Position numbers and translations under genes: made by a program
Shown here: positions 1 to 10,712 of the stretch, piece by piece
How positions within the stretch are numbered: position 1 is the first letter of the stretch
Layout: each line of letters opens with the position of its first letter
Notes under the pieces: model-generated
Databases searched by the model: none
Told to the model about the DNA's origin: nothing
The model's input: the letters and a program-made list of their open reading frames with translations, nothing else
Assembly (NCBI GenBank): GCA_951802425.1
Contig: OX637795.1
Location: 4,754,501-4,818,500 of the forward strand
Origin: Clavaria fumosa
Taxonomy: Eukaryota > Basidiomycota > Agaricomycetes > Agaricales > Clavariaceae
Length of the DNA: 64,000 nucleotides
Direction: 5' to 3'

Positions 1-300
1 TATGGGGATTTTGAAGGTCAGATTCACCCAGAAGCCAGCTGCTCATCCACCCAATAGTTCATCTCCACTGTCATGGGTTATGACCCAGTGGGACTGGACC
101 TTTCCCAGGAGGAAATGGATCCATTCTTGGTGGTCACCAATCATCACCAGCACCTCAATTCCAAACCAGATTTTGCCCTCTCTGTTCTGTGACCCATCCA
201 CATTGTACATTGTGATTGGGTTCAGCAGGGGAGATGGCTCCAGTCCCATCAGAAACACTGCCTCTTGACACTGGGAGCCTGACCTTGGTTCCCAGCCACA
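1..300 (-). pseudogene. Ty3/gypsy protease-RT relic
   Basis: Read on the minus strand, the translation follows the protease region of chromovirus A in this window (28788-29213), including the shared strings YNVDGS and GDHQE. It then jumps at about position 55 to the start of reverse transcriptase (VDEQLASG, then PSKSP). The stretch between the two, about 120 codons in element A, is deleted. Both stops in the RT piece are TGA where element A has Arg codons in GRIRPSKSP, as expected from CpG deamination. The fragment runs off the left edge of the window, so its other end is unknown. It is non-functional. Confidence 0.75.
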
Positions 301-336
301 TCCAGGGACACAGGAGCATCGCACAAACATCATGAG

Positions 337-440
337 AAGGTTGCGGCAGGTTGCAATGGGTTGCAAAAGGTCATGCAAGGTTGCGCAGAGGCTGCAAAAG
401 GTTGCACAGGGGTCACGAAGGGTTGCATGGAGGTCATGAT
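337..440. repeat. GGTTGC-rich simple repeat
   Basis: An imperfect array of GGTTGC and GCAAAAGGTTGC motifs fills the gap between the minus-strand relic and the start of gypsy F homology. No coding signal is visible. It probably marks a degraded junction. Confidence 0.5.
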
Positions 441-449
441 AGTGTCAGG

Positions 450-1806
450 CCTTTGCGACATTTGCCTCTACAATGGCTTGCCTGGAATCAATTTTATCAG
501 CACAGTCTCTCAAACCAGCAAAACATTCCGCTCCTCAGACCACAAATTCCCCTACAAATCGGACGTGTAACTTCTGTTCAGAACTAGGTCATTTTGTTAG
601 TGCCTGTCCGAAGGCCCTTGAATACATCAAGTCTGGTAAATGTATGCGGAACACCAAAGGCAGGATTTGCCTTCCTTCTGGACGATACTTGCCAGGTACT
701 ATTGTGGGGAACAACCTATCAGAGCACTTTGACAAGTATTACGCTACCTACCAATCCCAGAATACGCAGCTGGCAACTACCATGGTATTTGAAGCACAGC
801 CAACCAGATCATCTGGTGATCCTGCAGATATGGAAGATGATTCGGATGAGGAAGATAGCGAGAGGATTGCCCTAGAAAATATGGCTTGCACCTTTGCAAA
901 CAATGTGGCAAAGCAAACAGACAAGGGCAAAAGGAAAGCACCTGCACCCCGGAATAACGATCCACAGCCATCTAGGTTACCTCCTCCGCCCACCATTGTC
1001 ATTACCCCGCCTCTGGTCATGTGCCCATCGAAGCCGGAAAGAATTGAACAATCCGACATCCAGTATCATTACCAAGCCCTGATAGAAAATCCAGTAACCG
1101 TTCAACAAGTTTTCAATCGCACACTCGACATTCCGGTCCATGTGACACCCTGTGAATTACTCGCCATTTCTGGAGACATCTGTAAAAAGATGAAGGATAT
1201 GGTTACTGCCTGCCACATTCCGGTCACCACTTCCATCATACAGGATACGCTCTACACAAACATTACGGCCCCAGACACCTCTGATCTCGTTGTAGCAGTC
1301 GATGCTGCTCCGCTCTGCATCATAGAAGGCATATTGGATGGTCGAATCGCCGCAGAGTGCCTTCTCGACCAAGGAAGTTTGATTGTAGCAATGCGGCAAG
1401 ACATTTGGGAGAAGCTTGGCAATCCAATACACTCCAAGCATGTTATTCATATGGAATCCTCTCACAGCACCATTGCTCCGACACTTGGACTTATCAAGAA
1501 TTTCCCTTTACAGATTGGTCTGTGCACGTTCCATGTTCAAATGCAAGTGGCAGACATGCTGCCTTGCAAGGTTCTCATCAGACGACTGTTCTTTATGCTA
1601 ACCGGCTCTCAGACAATCGACCATCCCCACAGGGCCCAGGACCTCATTCTAAACAATCCAAACACCGGAGAGCGAATCATAGTGCCAACGAAAGAGTGAA
1701 TCCCAATCTGTAAAACCTCGAAGAATAAGAAACCACATCCAGATTTTTGATGGCTGGAGCCTCGAATATCCGCAAACCCACGGACTCACCTCTGATCAAT
1801 GCAGAC
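450..1806 (+). pseudogene. Gypsy F copy 1, gag C-terminus and protease
   Basis: An open frame from 473 to 1699 encodes the end of Gag and the protease of a Ty3/gypsy element. It has a CCHC zinc knuckle (CNFCSELGHFVSAC, 14 residues) for RNA packaging. A proline- and charge-rich linker follows. Last comes a retropepsin-like domain whose active-site motif reads LLDQGS instead of the usual D-S/T-G. The stretch is collinear with copy 2 at 19880-21178, which also carries the N-terminal Gag missing here. Homology starts abruptly at about 450, so the 5' end and any LTR are lost. Past 1699 the frame is broken, and at 1807 it is interrupted by LTR B1. Confidence 0.85.
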
Positions 1807-3281
1807 TGTTAGGGCCTGTCCCATCTTGATAGTAGTGTTGGAGATTGACTTGTTGGTGACCTATGCTGGAAACTCGCTAAGACCAATCAACTGTTGAGCA
1901 CAGTCGAGAATGCTCGGTCCCGGAAGGTTGCGAAGACATCTGAGAAGATGTAAGAGCAAAGAAAGACAAGTATAGAGGAGGAAGACATCGTTGGGAAGGT
2001 CGCAAAGTCGGTAAACGAAGCATAAAGGAGGTAATTAATGAGGAGGGGGGAAATGGGTGACGCTGAGAGGGTCGCGAAGTCGACTGACGAAGCGTGAAGA
2101 AAGGAATAGACGAGGTGGGAGAAAGTGATAATGCTGAGAAGGTCGCGAGGTCGACCGACGAAGTGTAGAGAAGGAAAAAGATGAGGTGAAAGAAATAGAC
2201 AATGTTGGAAGGGTTGCGGTGGTCACGACAGTGTTGAGAAATGTGTCAGTGAAGGCGATGACTTTGCCAACTGATGGGTGAACCTGTAGGGTTCCAAGAT
2301 CAGTACCAAGAAGAATAATAAAGAATACTTAGATTGTGCAAGTTGTACGAGCGCAGAGGGTGAGTTAGAACAGAGTAGAGTGTGTCTTGGCGATCTTGTG
2401 GTCACCAAGAGAGACAAGACCTATCAATCGCAATGGTTCCAAGCTCAAAGGGCGTAATAGCCTCAAGCTTAAACCAATGTGCGTCAATATCAAGTCTACA
2501 GTATGAGAAGTACATGCGAGACTTATATACGTGCATACAGAGAGTATAATGAAAAAGGGAAAGTACAGAGGTCACCAGGCGACAAGACTATAGTAGTACG
2601 GGGTATGTTTAGTCATAAAGTGACTAGGTGCGTGTTCTACTAAGGTCGCGAGGGGTTAGGTATGCATAGGTAAGGTCGCGAAGATGACCTGTCACGGGTC
2701 ATGACCTAGTTAAATAAGTATATACATCGCTATAACTACGGAGGGATTCTCGGATCATAAGTAATGTAATTATAGATGACTGAGGAGAAGAAGGGATGCA
2801 TATTTGAAGTGTACATACAGCTGACCATTGGTGGTGCGTTTGAGTGTTAAGGTCACAAGATCATAAGAGCGATCATGTGGGTGATGCTAGTGACACAGGT
2901 GACCTATGGGTGGGTAGTCACATGGGTAACGTTGGTAACACAAGTAACAGTCGTAATGCTGGTAACATATTGGCACTGGTAGTGGTAGTGCTGGGGGTGC
3001 CGCATGGCAAGTCATGTGCTGGTGGAAGTAGATGCGTATTGGTGTGTCGCACATAGGATTGGTGGGTCCGGGTAAAGGGTGAAGTAGTAGGAAGCATCGC
3101 GAGTACAGCATGGTGGTCGCAAGTGTTGTGTGAGTGCAGGGGAGGTTGGAGAGGCTTCCGGAAGGAGACAGTGGGTCCCGGAAGTGTGTAGAGGGACTCA
3201 CGAGGTTGTAGAGGGTCGTCGGGAAGCTCGTGGATGTGGGTGAAGTCAGCTTGGGCAAGGAAAAATGAATGGGTCCTGACA
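1807..3281. mobile_element. Solo LTR, family B, copy B1
   Basis: This is a 1,475-bp block with plus-strand ends TGTTAGGGCC and GGGTCCTGACA, the TG...CA termini of an LTR. It recurs complete at 36850-38338 and 45476-47001 and as fragments elsewhere. It splits gypsy F between the protease and RT regions. The flanking 5-mers are CAGAC (1802-1806) and TGGAC (3282-3286). The uninterrupted F copy 2 has CGGAC at the matching site (near 21230), so the two flanks are one 5-bp target duplication that decayed differently at its CpG. No internal coding sequence remains. The purine tract beside copy B2 implies that transcription runs on the minus strand. Confidence 0.85.
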
Positions 3282-4500
3282 TGGACATGGAACCTATACC
3301 CAAATATGAGACTCCAGCCATCTTTTCCACTTCTGTTCAGAATTCCTCATCATCTTCTTTTGTAAATCTAGCCCCTCTCGATCCCATTCCTTGTATCAGT
3401 GTCTCGGACATTTCTCTTGATTCCGTTGATCCCCCAGTCACTATCAAATGTGAACCGACACATCCGAATATCACATATCCCCTGTACAACAATACCTCTG
3501 AAATGAATTTCCCATCTATGGACACCATTCTGCCAGTTTACCTAGGAAAGAAATATAAGAAGGTAATGAACCGTGTCAATCCGATCAAAGCAACAGTTCC
3601 CGAAGAATTCCAGATTGTCCGATGCCAGCATCCAGACCCACTAGCCGATATACCAACACTTCCAACACACCCCCCCAATTTCACCCCTGGTCTCCGATAT
3701 ACTCAAGACCGGAAACAAGTGCATGATGCAAACCCCACCGGATTTTTATGGCTGGAGGAAGAAAAACTCGTTCACTATCTTATTAAAGCCCAGGAAGATG
3801 CCTTTGCTTGGACAGAGACTGAAAAAGGATGATTCGACGCAAAATACTTCGATCCGATTATCATCCCAACAGTTGAACATGTTCCTTGGATCTTCAAAAA
3901 TATACTGATTCCTCCCAGCATCTACAATGAAGTCCTGAAGGTTATCCAAGACAAGATAGCAGCTGGAGTCTACGAAGAGTCCAACTCTTCTTATCGGTCC
4001 CAGTGGTTTTGCATGTTAAAGAAAGACGGAAAGTCTCTTCGACTTGTACACAACTTACAGCCATTGAATAAGTCACTATCAGCGACTCTGCAATTCCCCT
4101 GATAATGGAGGTTTTTGTGGAATCATTTGCCAGATGCGGATGCTACAGAACACTCGATCTATTTGTCTCCTCCAATCAACGGTCTCTCGATGAGTGAAGC
4201 TGTGACCTTACCACATTTCAAACACCTCTTGGAGCCAAACGGCTCACTTGCGTCCTGATGGGATACACCAATGTGACACAGATTATGCACGGAGATGTCA
4301 CCCATATCCTGCAAGATGAAATTCCACATGTAACCATCCCATTTGTAGACGATGTAGCAATTAAGGGCCCGGAAACCCGATACGAGCTTCCAGATGGCAC
4401 TTATGAGACGATCCCAGAGAATCTGCAAATACAGCAGTTCGTTTGGGAGCATTTGAATAATGTTAACAGGGTGCTCCAATGAGTCAAGATAGTCAGAGGA
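3282..4500 (+). pseudogene. Gypsy F copy 1, reverse transcriptase
   Basis: This continues the element interrupted by LTR B1. The pre-RT linker is open to 3832. RT follows, with the recognisable fingers (GVYEESNSSY, LKKDGKSLRLVHNLQPLN) and the palm motif PFVDDV near 4345, the F-V-D-D catalytic variant of this lineage. The frame is closed several times. TGA at 3830-3832 falls where the family reads Arg before FDAKYF, and TGA near 4194 likewise replaces Arg. Single-base shifts are also present. It cannot make an active polymerase. Confidence 0.85.
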
Positions 4501-5387
4501 ACCTTTAATGGCAAGAAAACAACAATTTGCACCCCCAAAACAATCATTACCAGACACACGTGCACCTATGAAGGGCGAGTTCTTGACACTTCCAATGTTC
4601 AATGCATCCGAGACTGGCCTCCATGCGAAACACTCACTGATGTCTGATCGCTTTTAGGTGTTTGCGGACTGCTCCAGATATTCATTAAAAACTATGCCAT
4701 ACTTGCCTGACCTCTTGTCCATCTAACTCGCAAAGACGTTCCATTCAGGTTCGAAGAAGAAGAACAAAATTCGATGGACCAACTTAAAGACACAATAATC
4801 AACTCATCCACCATCCAACTGATCGATTACCGCTCTGGATGGCCTGTGATCATGGCCGTTGATTTGTCCAACATTGCTGTTGGCTTTGCGCTATTTCAAA
4901 TCAGAGATGATGGAATCTGGTACCCATCTAGGTTTGGTTTGATAACCTGGAACAAATGCAAGGCCTGATACTCTCAAACAAAAATTGAGTTATACGGACT
5001 GTTTTGCACCCTTCAGTCGTACCGAATCTACCTTGTCGGCCTTCCGAAATTCACCATCGAAATGGATGCCAAATTTATTAAGGGTATGCTAAACAACCTG
5101 GACATTCAACCAAACACTGCCATGAATCGATGGATTGCTGGTATACTACTTTTCGATTTCAACCTTGTTCACATCCCTGCAGATAAACACACCGGAGCTG
5201 ACAGATTATCACGCCGACATGCTGGAGATGGTGAGGAAGACACCGAGTCCAAAGATCATGAAGAGTGGATTGATCGGAGCTACATGTTCACCATGGAACA
5301 CATGAATCGAGCACCGGAATCTTACTACCCATCCGAGGTGCACCCCCCTGGTATTGCTCATACTGGCTTCCAAGCTTCACAGGATCA
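4501..5387 (+). pseudogene. Gypsy F copy 1, RNase H and connection
   Basis: The connection reads RDWPPCETLT near 4603. A degraded RNase H follows, from about 4774, with the first catalytic Asp in MAVDLSN. A TGA near 4966 breaks the frame, which resumes in ELYGLF, MDAKFIKGMLNN and the tether motif PADKHTGADRLSRR near 5176. The order RT, RNase H, integrase is the Ty3/gypsy order. The plus frame that continues to 5568 past the tether is out of phase with the integrase, so there is a frameshift near 5380. Confidence 0.8.
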
Positions 5388-6224
5388 ATGCTACTCAATT
5401 CGACGGATCCATCCGATGATTCACTGGCATCTAAACAATCTTCCACCATTCCTATCCCTCAGTCCGATGCGGCAAACAAAAGAAACGACCAACTCCGCAA
5501 AATCGAATCTTTCCTCCACAACCCAATCTGTCCCCCTGGCCTCGATGCAAACCAGTTCCGACGATTAGTCCGTTCCACATCTGAGTTCTTCATCCTTGAT
5601 GACAAGCTATGGCATCGCCAACCTAACAGATGCCACCAGGTAGTACCTCTGGACCACAAGTGGCTTGCAATTATCACTGAGGCACATGATTCACTTGGCC
5701 ACAAAGGCATTTACGTTATCTGGATGCGTATCTTAAATCAGTTCTGGTGGCCAGTGTTGGATCAAGACGTAAAATGGTTTGTCCAAACTTGTCACCAATG
5801 CCAGACTCAACAAATCCAGAAGATTTTTATTCCACTGATGGTCGCCACCCCGGCCAGTCTTTTCTGTCGAGCGCACATTGACACCATGTTCCTACCCAGA
5901 GCTCACGGTTTTCGACTTCTTGTCCATGCCCAATGTTCATTATCTGTGTATCCAGAAGCAAGACTGCTACGAAATGAGACTGCCCAACTTCTTGGAACCT
6001 TCATATTTGAAGATATACTGTGCCGATGGGGAGCAGTAGAAGAAATCATTATGGATAATGGCACCCCATTCATCAAGGCCCTTGATTTCCTCAAGAAATG
6101 GTATGGAATCTGTCACATCCATATCTCCGGATATAATTCCTGTGCTAACGGCATCATTGAACGTGCCCACCGGTCGGTCCATGAGTTGTTAATCAAAGCA
6201 GCAGACAGAGACAAATCGAAATAG
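5388..6224 (+). pseudogene. Gypsy F copy 1, integrase core
   Basis: An open frame of about 278 codons encodes the integrase zinc-binding module (HDSLGH ... CHQC) and the DDE core. The catalytic residues lie in HIDTM, MDNGTPF and NGIIER. This is the best-preserved part of the copy. It ends at TAG (6222-6224), and downstream homology continues only through further stops. In an intact element it would insert the cDNA into the genome. Confidence 0.85.
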
Positions 6225-6962
6225 CCAGATGTTTTACCCTCAGTCATTTGGGCTGAATGAACCACTATCCAACGATCCACCAGTCACTCTCCATTTTTTA
6301 TCGCACATGGCATTGAACCACTTTTCCCTTTTGACATATCTGAAGCAACATATCTAATTCCAACTGCTGACGCTCTGATGACTACTGTGGAACTGATAAC
6401 CCTTTGAGCCTGCCAACTACAAAAACAAGAAGAAGATCTAGTGATGATCACTGATAAAGTACTCGCTGCCCGAAAACAATCCGTCAAGCAGTTCATCGAC
6501 ACACACCGGAACTCCATTATCAACTATGATTTCAAACCTGGATCGCTGGTATTGATCCGCAACTCGGCCATAGAAATGGAACTAAATCGGAAGACAAAAC
6601 CACAATTCTTTGGACTGATGATTGTTGTTCACTGAACTCAATATGGCGCATATATTCTCTTGGAACTTGACAGCACTGTCTCAAAGATCCACTATGCAGC
6701 TTTCCGCATCATTCCCTACTATCCATGATCACAAACATTGATTCCAGTCACATCTATCATCGACCAAACGACAGAGATAAATGAGGACAACACATGCTAT
6801 CAAATATATGAGGCCTCACATAACTCCATCAATACTGAAGATGGAGAAAGCCAAGCTGCCGAACTATCCAATGAATCCAACAATGAAGCCATCAATACTG
6901 ACACTCCAGAAACTCATCCGCAATGCTCCGGAGCAACCCAAAAACTTCGGCCTCGCCATTAA
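6225..6962 (+). pseudogene. Gypsy F copy 1, integrase C-terminus and tail
   Basis: The frame at 6441-6635 holds the integrase C-terminal module (DFKPGSLVLIRNSA). After a TGA, YGAYILLELD and YAAFRIIPYYP complete it. An acidic, Ser/Asn-rich tail ends in LRPRH at 6962. No LTR follows. The next 200 bp is A/T-rich with A-runs at about 7020-7030 and 7130-7150. Confidence 0.75.
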
Positions 6963-7166
6963 GCATTTTCTCCAATGTATCCCTTATTTTTCTCATCGTT
7001 TTCTTTGGCCAGAACAGCAAAAAAAAAAAATCGGACAAGTCCAAACTTTATACCCGACATTCCATTTTACCTTTATATCTCCCTTCACATTCCTCACTCA
7101 CTTTTCTTACACATAATAGTACCATATTGAAAAAGAAGAAAAAAAACACAGATAAAAACAAAACAT
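6963..7166. other. A/T-rich spacer
   Basis: The sequence is rich in T-tracts and holds two A-runs (11 A at 7020-7030, another near 7141). I see no coding signal and no LTR terminus. It may be the 3' untranslated region of gypsy F or the 3' flank of the minus-strand gene that ends at 7167. Confidence 0.4.
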
Positions 7167-8648
7167 TTATACCATTAAGGGCTCACCAAGGAGAAGCATC
7201 CGGAGCAGCTCAGCTCCAGCCTTCACCTGATCAGCCCCCCTTTCCATCATCTCCAGCACCTTCCGTCCAGACACCCCTGGCTCTGTCTCCTGCTCCTTTC
7301 CCTTCCAGCTGGGACCTGCCTCTGCCTTCTTCCACTTTGCCGGTGGCTCCACCACCTTCACGCTCTCCTCATCCTCGATCTTTCCTCCTCCTCCTCCTCT
7401 GGCATCATCTCCTCGTGAACCAGTGCCCGCGTTGCACCTCGCCTCGGCCTCTTGCTGCCGCTCACCTCCACCGCCTTTGGACCTACTCTGCCACGTTAGC
7501 CAAGACGGATCTGGTAATTCCTCAACTTACCTTCTACCCCAGACACCGGTGCCTTCTCCAACTTCATCCCTGAAAACTCACCTATTATTTATCCCACCAC
7601 AGAAAGTTACCATTATCACTTACCTCGCACAGCCGACAAACTACACGACACCTTATACGTCCAGCACCACCGGCATGCCACCCCTTCCACTCCATAACAC
7701 ATGCGCCGCTTCCGGGCGCACTCCTCGCAAACCGGCTGCTGTGCAGCCCGGAGCTCGATGTCCACCCCCACTCCGACCCTCCGTTGCCCGTTTTCCAATA
7801 TCGCCCCATCCCGACATATGGTGAGGCATCGCAGTCATCCGCGTGCCAACCCGATGCTCCAGAACAGGGGGCACCTCAACCACTACACAGCACCCCCCGA
7901 TCCTCGCACTGGTCACCCCCGCCTTCATGACACACCCCATCGGTCCCCCATATCGTCCGGACGCCATCTTGATCGCCCTCGTCAGCCCCCGCCTTGCTCA
8001 TGGCACCCGCCATCGGATCCATTTCTTCGCTCATGCCCGGCTCCACAACGACCATCAGATCGGTCACAGTCATGGTCACAGCTGCTGCATCGGCGACCGG
8101 CGTAGCTGTTGCTGTTGTTGCTGCTGCTGCTGCAACCCCCTCTCCCCCTTCTTCGTCATCCTCGCTCCCAACCATCCGACGCACCCAGGCGAGTCGCGCC
8201 CTCTTCTTGGCAGCCCTCGCCGCCTCCACCCTTTTCGCCTCCGCCTCCGCTGCGGCCCTCTTAGCGGCCGCCCTCTCCTCGTCTGCACGTTCCTGTTCAG
8301 CTTCGGCCTCCTCCTGTTTCCTCGCCCGCTTGGCGATCCACTCGTCCCCATGGAGTTTTCGCCATTTCTTGAGCCTTCGCGCAACGAGGACGAGTCCCTC
8401 GTCCACTTCTACGTCATCGTCAATTGTCGCAACATAGCCGGCAAGAAAATCATCCTAAAACCTGTCAGTGCGATGTGAAAAGGAAACAAAGAAACATCAC
8501 GTACCGCATCACCCCCGTACATCTGCACCCATTCCGCATACTCACTGTCCTGCCCCCGCTCCGGCAATTCCTCACCCAGCACCATGGCCTGTGCCTCCAT
8601 CATCGCCTGGACCACATTTCGGAATACAAGAGAGTTGAAGTTTTCCAT
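7167..8648 (-). CDS. Spliced gene with Zn2Cys6-like cluster, function unknown
   Basis: A multi-exon minus-strand gene. The ATG at 8648 opens exon 1 (8648-8505, 48 codons). A 50-bp intron (8504-8455, GTACGT...TTTTAG) leads in phase to an exon with an acidic stretch and an Ala/Lys/Glu-rich segment likely to be helical or coiled coil (about 8380-8180). A later exon encodes six cysteines spaced C-x2-C-x6-C-x7-C-x2-C-x6-C (7729-7643; CEECARKRRMC then CRWCWTYKVSC), the spacing of fungal Zn2Cys6 DNA-binding clusters. Further introns are 7623-7570 and 7530-7483. The last exon, with a poly-Glu run, ends at TAA 7167. The join between the helical and Cys exons is in another frame, and the poly-Glu region also shifts, so unseen introns or frameshifts exist. 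The DNA is GC- and CpG-rich, unlike the flanking repeats. Its start lies 149 bp from LTR G1. I do not recognise the protein family. Confidence 0.6.
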
Positions 8649-8796
8649 TTTTGAATTGTTGATGTGTTGAAGAAAGCACAAGTGCGTGTTTGGACCTATG
8701 TGCACCCACACAATGCGTACTTTATGATCAACAAACGGTTATTTGGCCTTGTTTGGTTGCAACCGAGGGTGGTTGCATTCTCAGCCCCCAAGAGAA

Positions 8797-9714
8797 TGTA
8801 AGGATAATACGCAGTTTAAACAAGGAAACTTAACAGATATCGACTATCCAGATATTTCGGGATCCAAGGCAATTGCATCCGATATGATCTGATAATGATC
8901 CGACACCGTCCGATAACATCCGAAAAACGTCTAATACTTATCCGACATCAGACTCTCCAGTCTCCTATCCCCCATGATGATCACAGCCCACAGGTCATAC
9001 ACACTGCCCACACCTCCCTATTTCATCACTCCAGCATGGTCAGTGCTCGACATACTCACTATTCCATTCCCCTTCCTTTATTTCATATACCATGCTGTAA
9101 ATTTCATGTTGTGATCCCTTTCAACCCTCCAATCATTGAAACACTTCAAACCCTTTGCAGTGCTTTGCCCATTGTTCCTAGCACCCCTTTGCTGTACCAG
9201 CCTCACTTTCCTTCATTTTACGAGCGGTCCAGACATATGCTAGTCATCAGACATTTCATCCCTCCGAACTGCATGACTCTTTTATGAATTAAGACCCCTA
9301 TATGACCTTGTATACAATATTGCATTGCCTTCTGTAGCTTCTGGAGATTTCCATAGGATCGGATTTGCTGTACTTAGAAAAAATGTACATAAGTATGTAC
9401 TGGACTCTATGGAAATTCAGCTTTTTGAATGTCCACATTGTGCTGTGATCTTTAGCAAGCTCACCCCTCATCATACTTATTGTTCCGCTGGCCTTCGTCA
9501 TTGCCAGCCCCTTGAACCTTCAATCCGAACATCAGACTCTATCAGATCTGATACTGGATACTCCAGACAGTGTATATTTTCATTCTCTGAACTTTTTGCA
9601 CTCAACCTCTACATCCTCCAAGGTTCTGTCTAGTGTTCCCATTGTGTAATAAGACCCCTGAAGAACCTGGCCATGAACATCTATTTGCAGCCAACACCTG
9701 CACAGCCTACTACA
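8797..9714. mobile_element. Solo LTR, family G, copy G1
   Basis: This 918-bp block starts TGTAAGGATAATA and ends GCCTACTACA. It is shared with 13141-14051 and 17894-18802 at the same length (about 910 bp) and with the same ends. TG...CA termini and the absence of coding sequence suggest an LTR. I see no target duplication at this copy (flanks GAGAA and CTGTC), so it may be rearranged. Fragments of putative open frames inside are not conserved between copies. Confidence 0.65.
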
Positions 9715-9993
9715 CTGTCTTCCATGCATAACCAACTAATGGTAATTAGCCTAAATAATGCATCAGATTGCTCACCTCATGTGGAGGCTCGAAGATTTAC
9801 ATTACTACTGTGAATGAGCTTCCAATCTCAGTGAAGTTAAAATAGCGGAGGGAGCGGGTTACCGCGAGGAGACGTGAGTACACAAAGGTGTAGGGAGGCA
9901 CTAGGGGAAGCCGCGTACCAAGTTTCAAGGCAATTGGATAGCTAGGAGGGAAGATACACTTGGGCACCTCAAGGGGTGCTGATCTTGCAAGTA
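9715..9993. other. Unassigned spacer
   Basis: No recognised repeat end or motif. A minus-strand frame is open across part of it, but it has no family features and runs into the pogo-like element, so I do not call a gene. Confidence 0.3.
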
Positions 9994-10152
9994 CAGTCAA
10001 CACCCTCTTATCCCATACCCCTGATAACCCATACTCTCCCATACCCCATAGGATTTTTGAGTTACCAAGTTGGTATGCAGGGAATCCCAACCCATAACCC
10101 ATACTCTCTGATACCCCATAACCCATAGCCTCTCTGGGGTAAAACCCATACA

Positions 10153-10183
<31 letters not shown>

Positions 10184-10710
10184 GGTACATTTAGTGTGAG
10201 TGCCACAAACACCACAACCACCTAAATAAAATTTTTGATACTCAAATCTTGGCCAAACTATGGAGTCACAGGTTATGGACAAGACAACAGATAAAGAAAT
10301 CTGCAAGGCTGTGCTGGATGCATGAAAAGCACAGGAAGTGGGGCTGACTAATGGTGGAGATGAAGATGGTGATGTAGCCATTGAAGCTCACCCAACATAT
10401 CATGAAGTACATCAGGCAGCATCAATTATCAGCAGGTACATTGACAGCATAGATGACCCCCTTGCACATCAGCTAGAGGCAGTTTTGGCTTCTAACTGTC
10501 AAATGTGTTTGGAGGAGTTTCGCTCTATGGCTTCTACTCATGTCACAGACTACTTTACTCACAAATAGTCCTAGAAATGCTACAGAACACAATACAAAAT
10601 TTTTCAGAATTTTGGGATATATTTTCTGAACACCCTGGAATGCCATACTCCCTCATAACCCATAGCCTGGAGCCATGACTGAGGGGTATGGGATAAGAGG
10701 GTGTCGACTG
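9994..10710 (+). mobile_element. Non-autonomous pogo/Fot1-like element
   Basis: The termini are inverted repeats, CAGTCAACACCCTC... and ...GAGGGTGTCGACTG, identical for about 29 bp apart from one CpG site, and flanked by TA on both sides (9992-9993 and 10711-10712). CAGT ends with a TA duplication are typical of pogo/Fot1 members of Tc1/mariner. Only the C-terminal tail of a transposase survives (10260-10568, one in-frame TGA at 10323), ending VTDYFTHK like many CENP-B/pogo-type tails. The catalytic domain is deleted, so any movement would need a helper. CCCATA-rich subterminal repeats and an (ATT)n tract lie inside. Confidence 0.75.
10156..10184. repeat. (ATT)n microsatellite
   Basis: About nine consecutive ATT units, directly following a short T-run inside the pogo-like element. 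Confidence 0.9.
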
Positions 10711-10712
10711 TA

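Noticed and set aside
2035..3330. Frames inside LTR B1 such as 2887-3330 (-)
   Set aside because: The frames are not conserved in B2, B4 or B6, where stops and indels differ. The sequence behaves as a non-coding LTR.
7843..8478. Long plus-strand frames across 7.0-8.5 kb
   Set aside because: They are antisense to the spliced minus-strand gene, whose introns, start and Cys cluster are consistent. The plus frames are low-complexity Ser/Pro/His and lack motifs.
9997..10150. CCCATAACCC repeats resembling telomeric DNA
   Set aside because: They do not fit the TTAGGG/CCCTAA register and lie inside the TIR-bounded pogo-like element as subterminal repeats.
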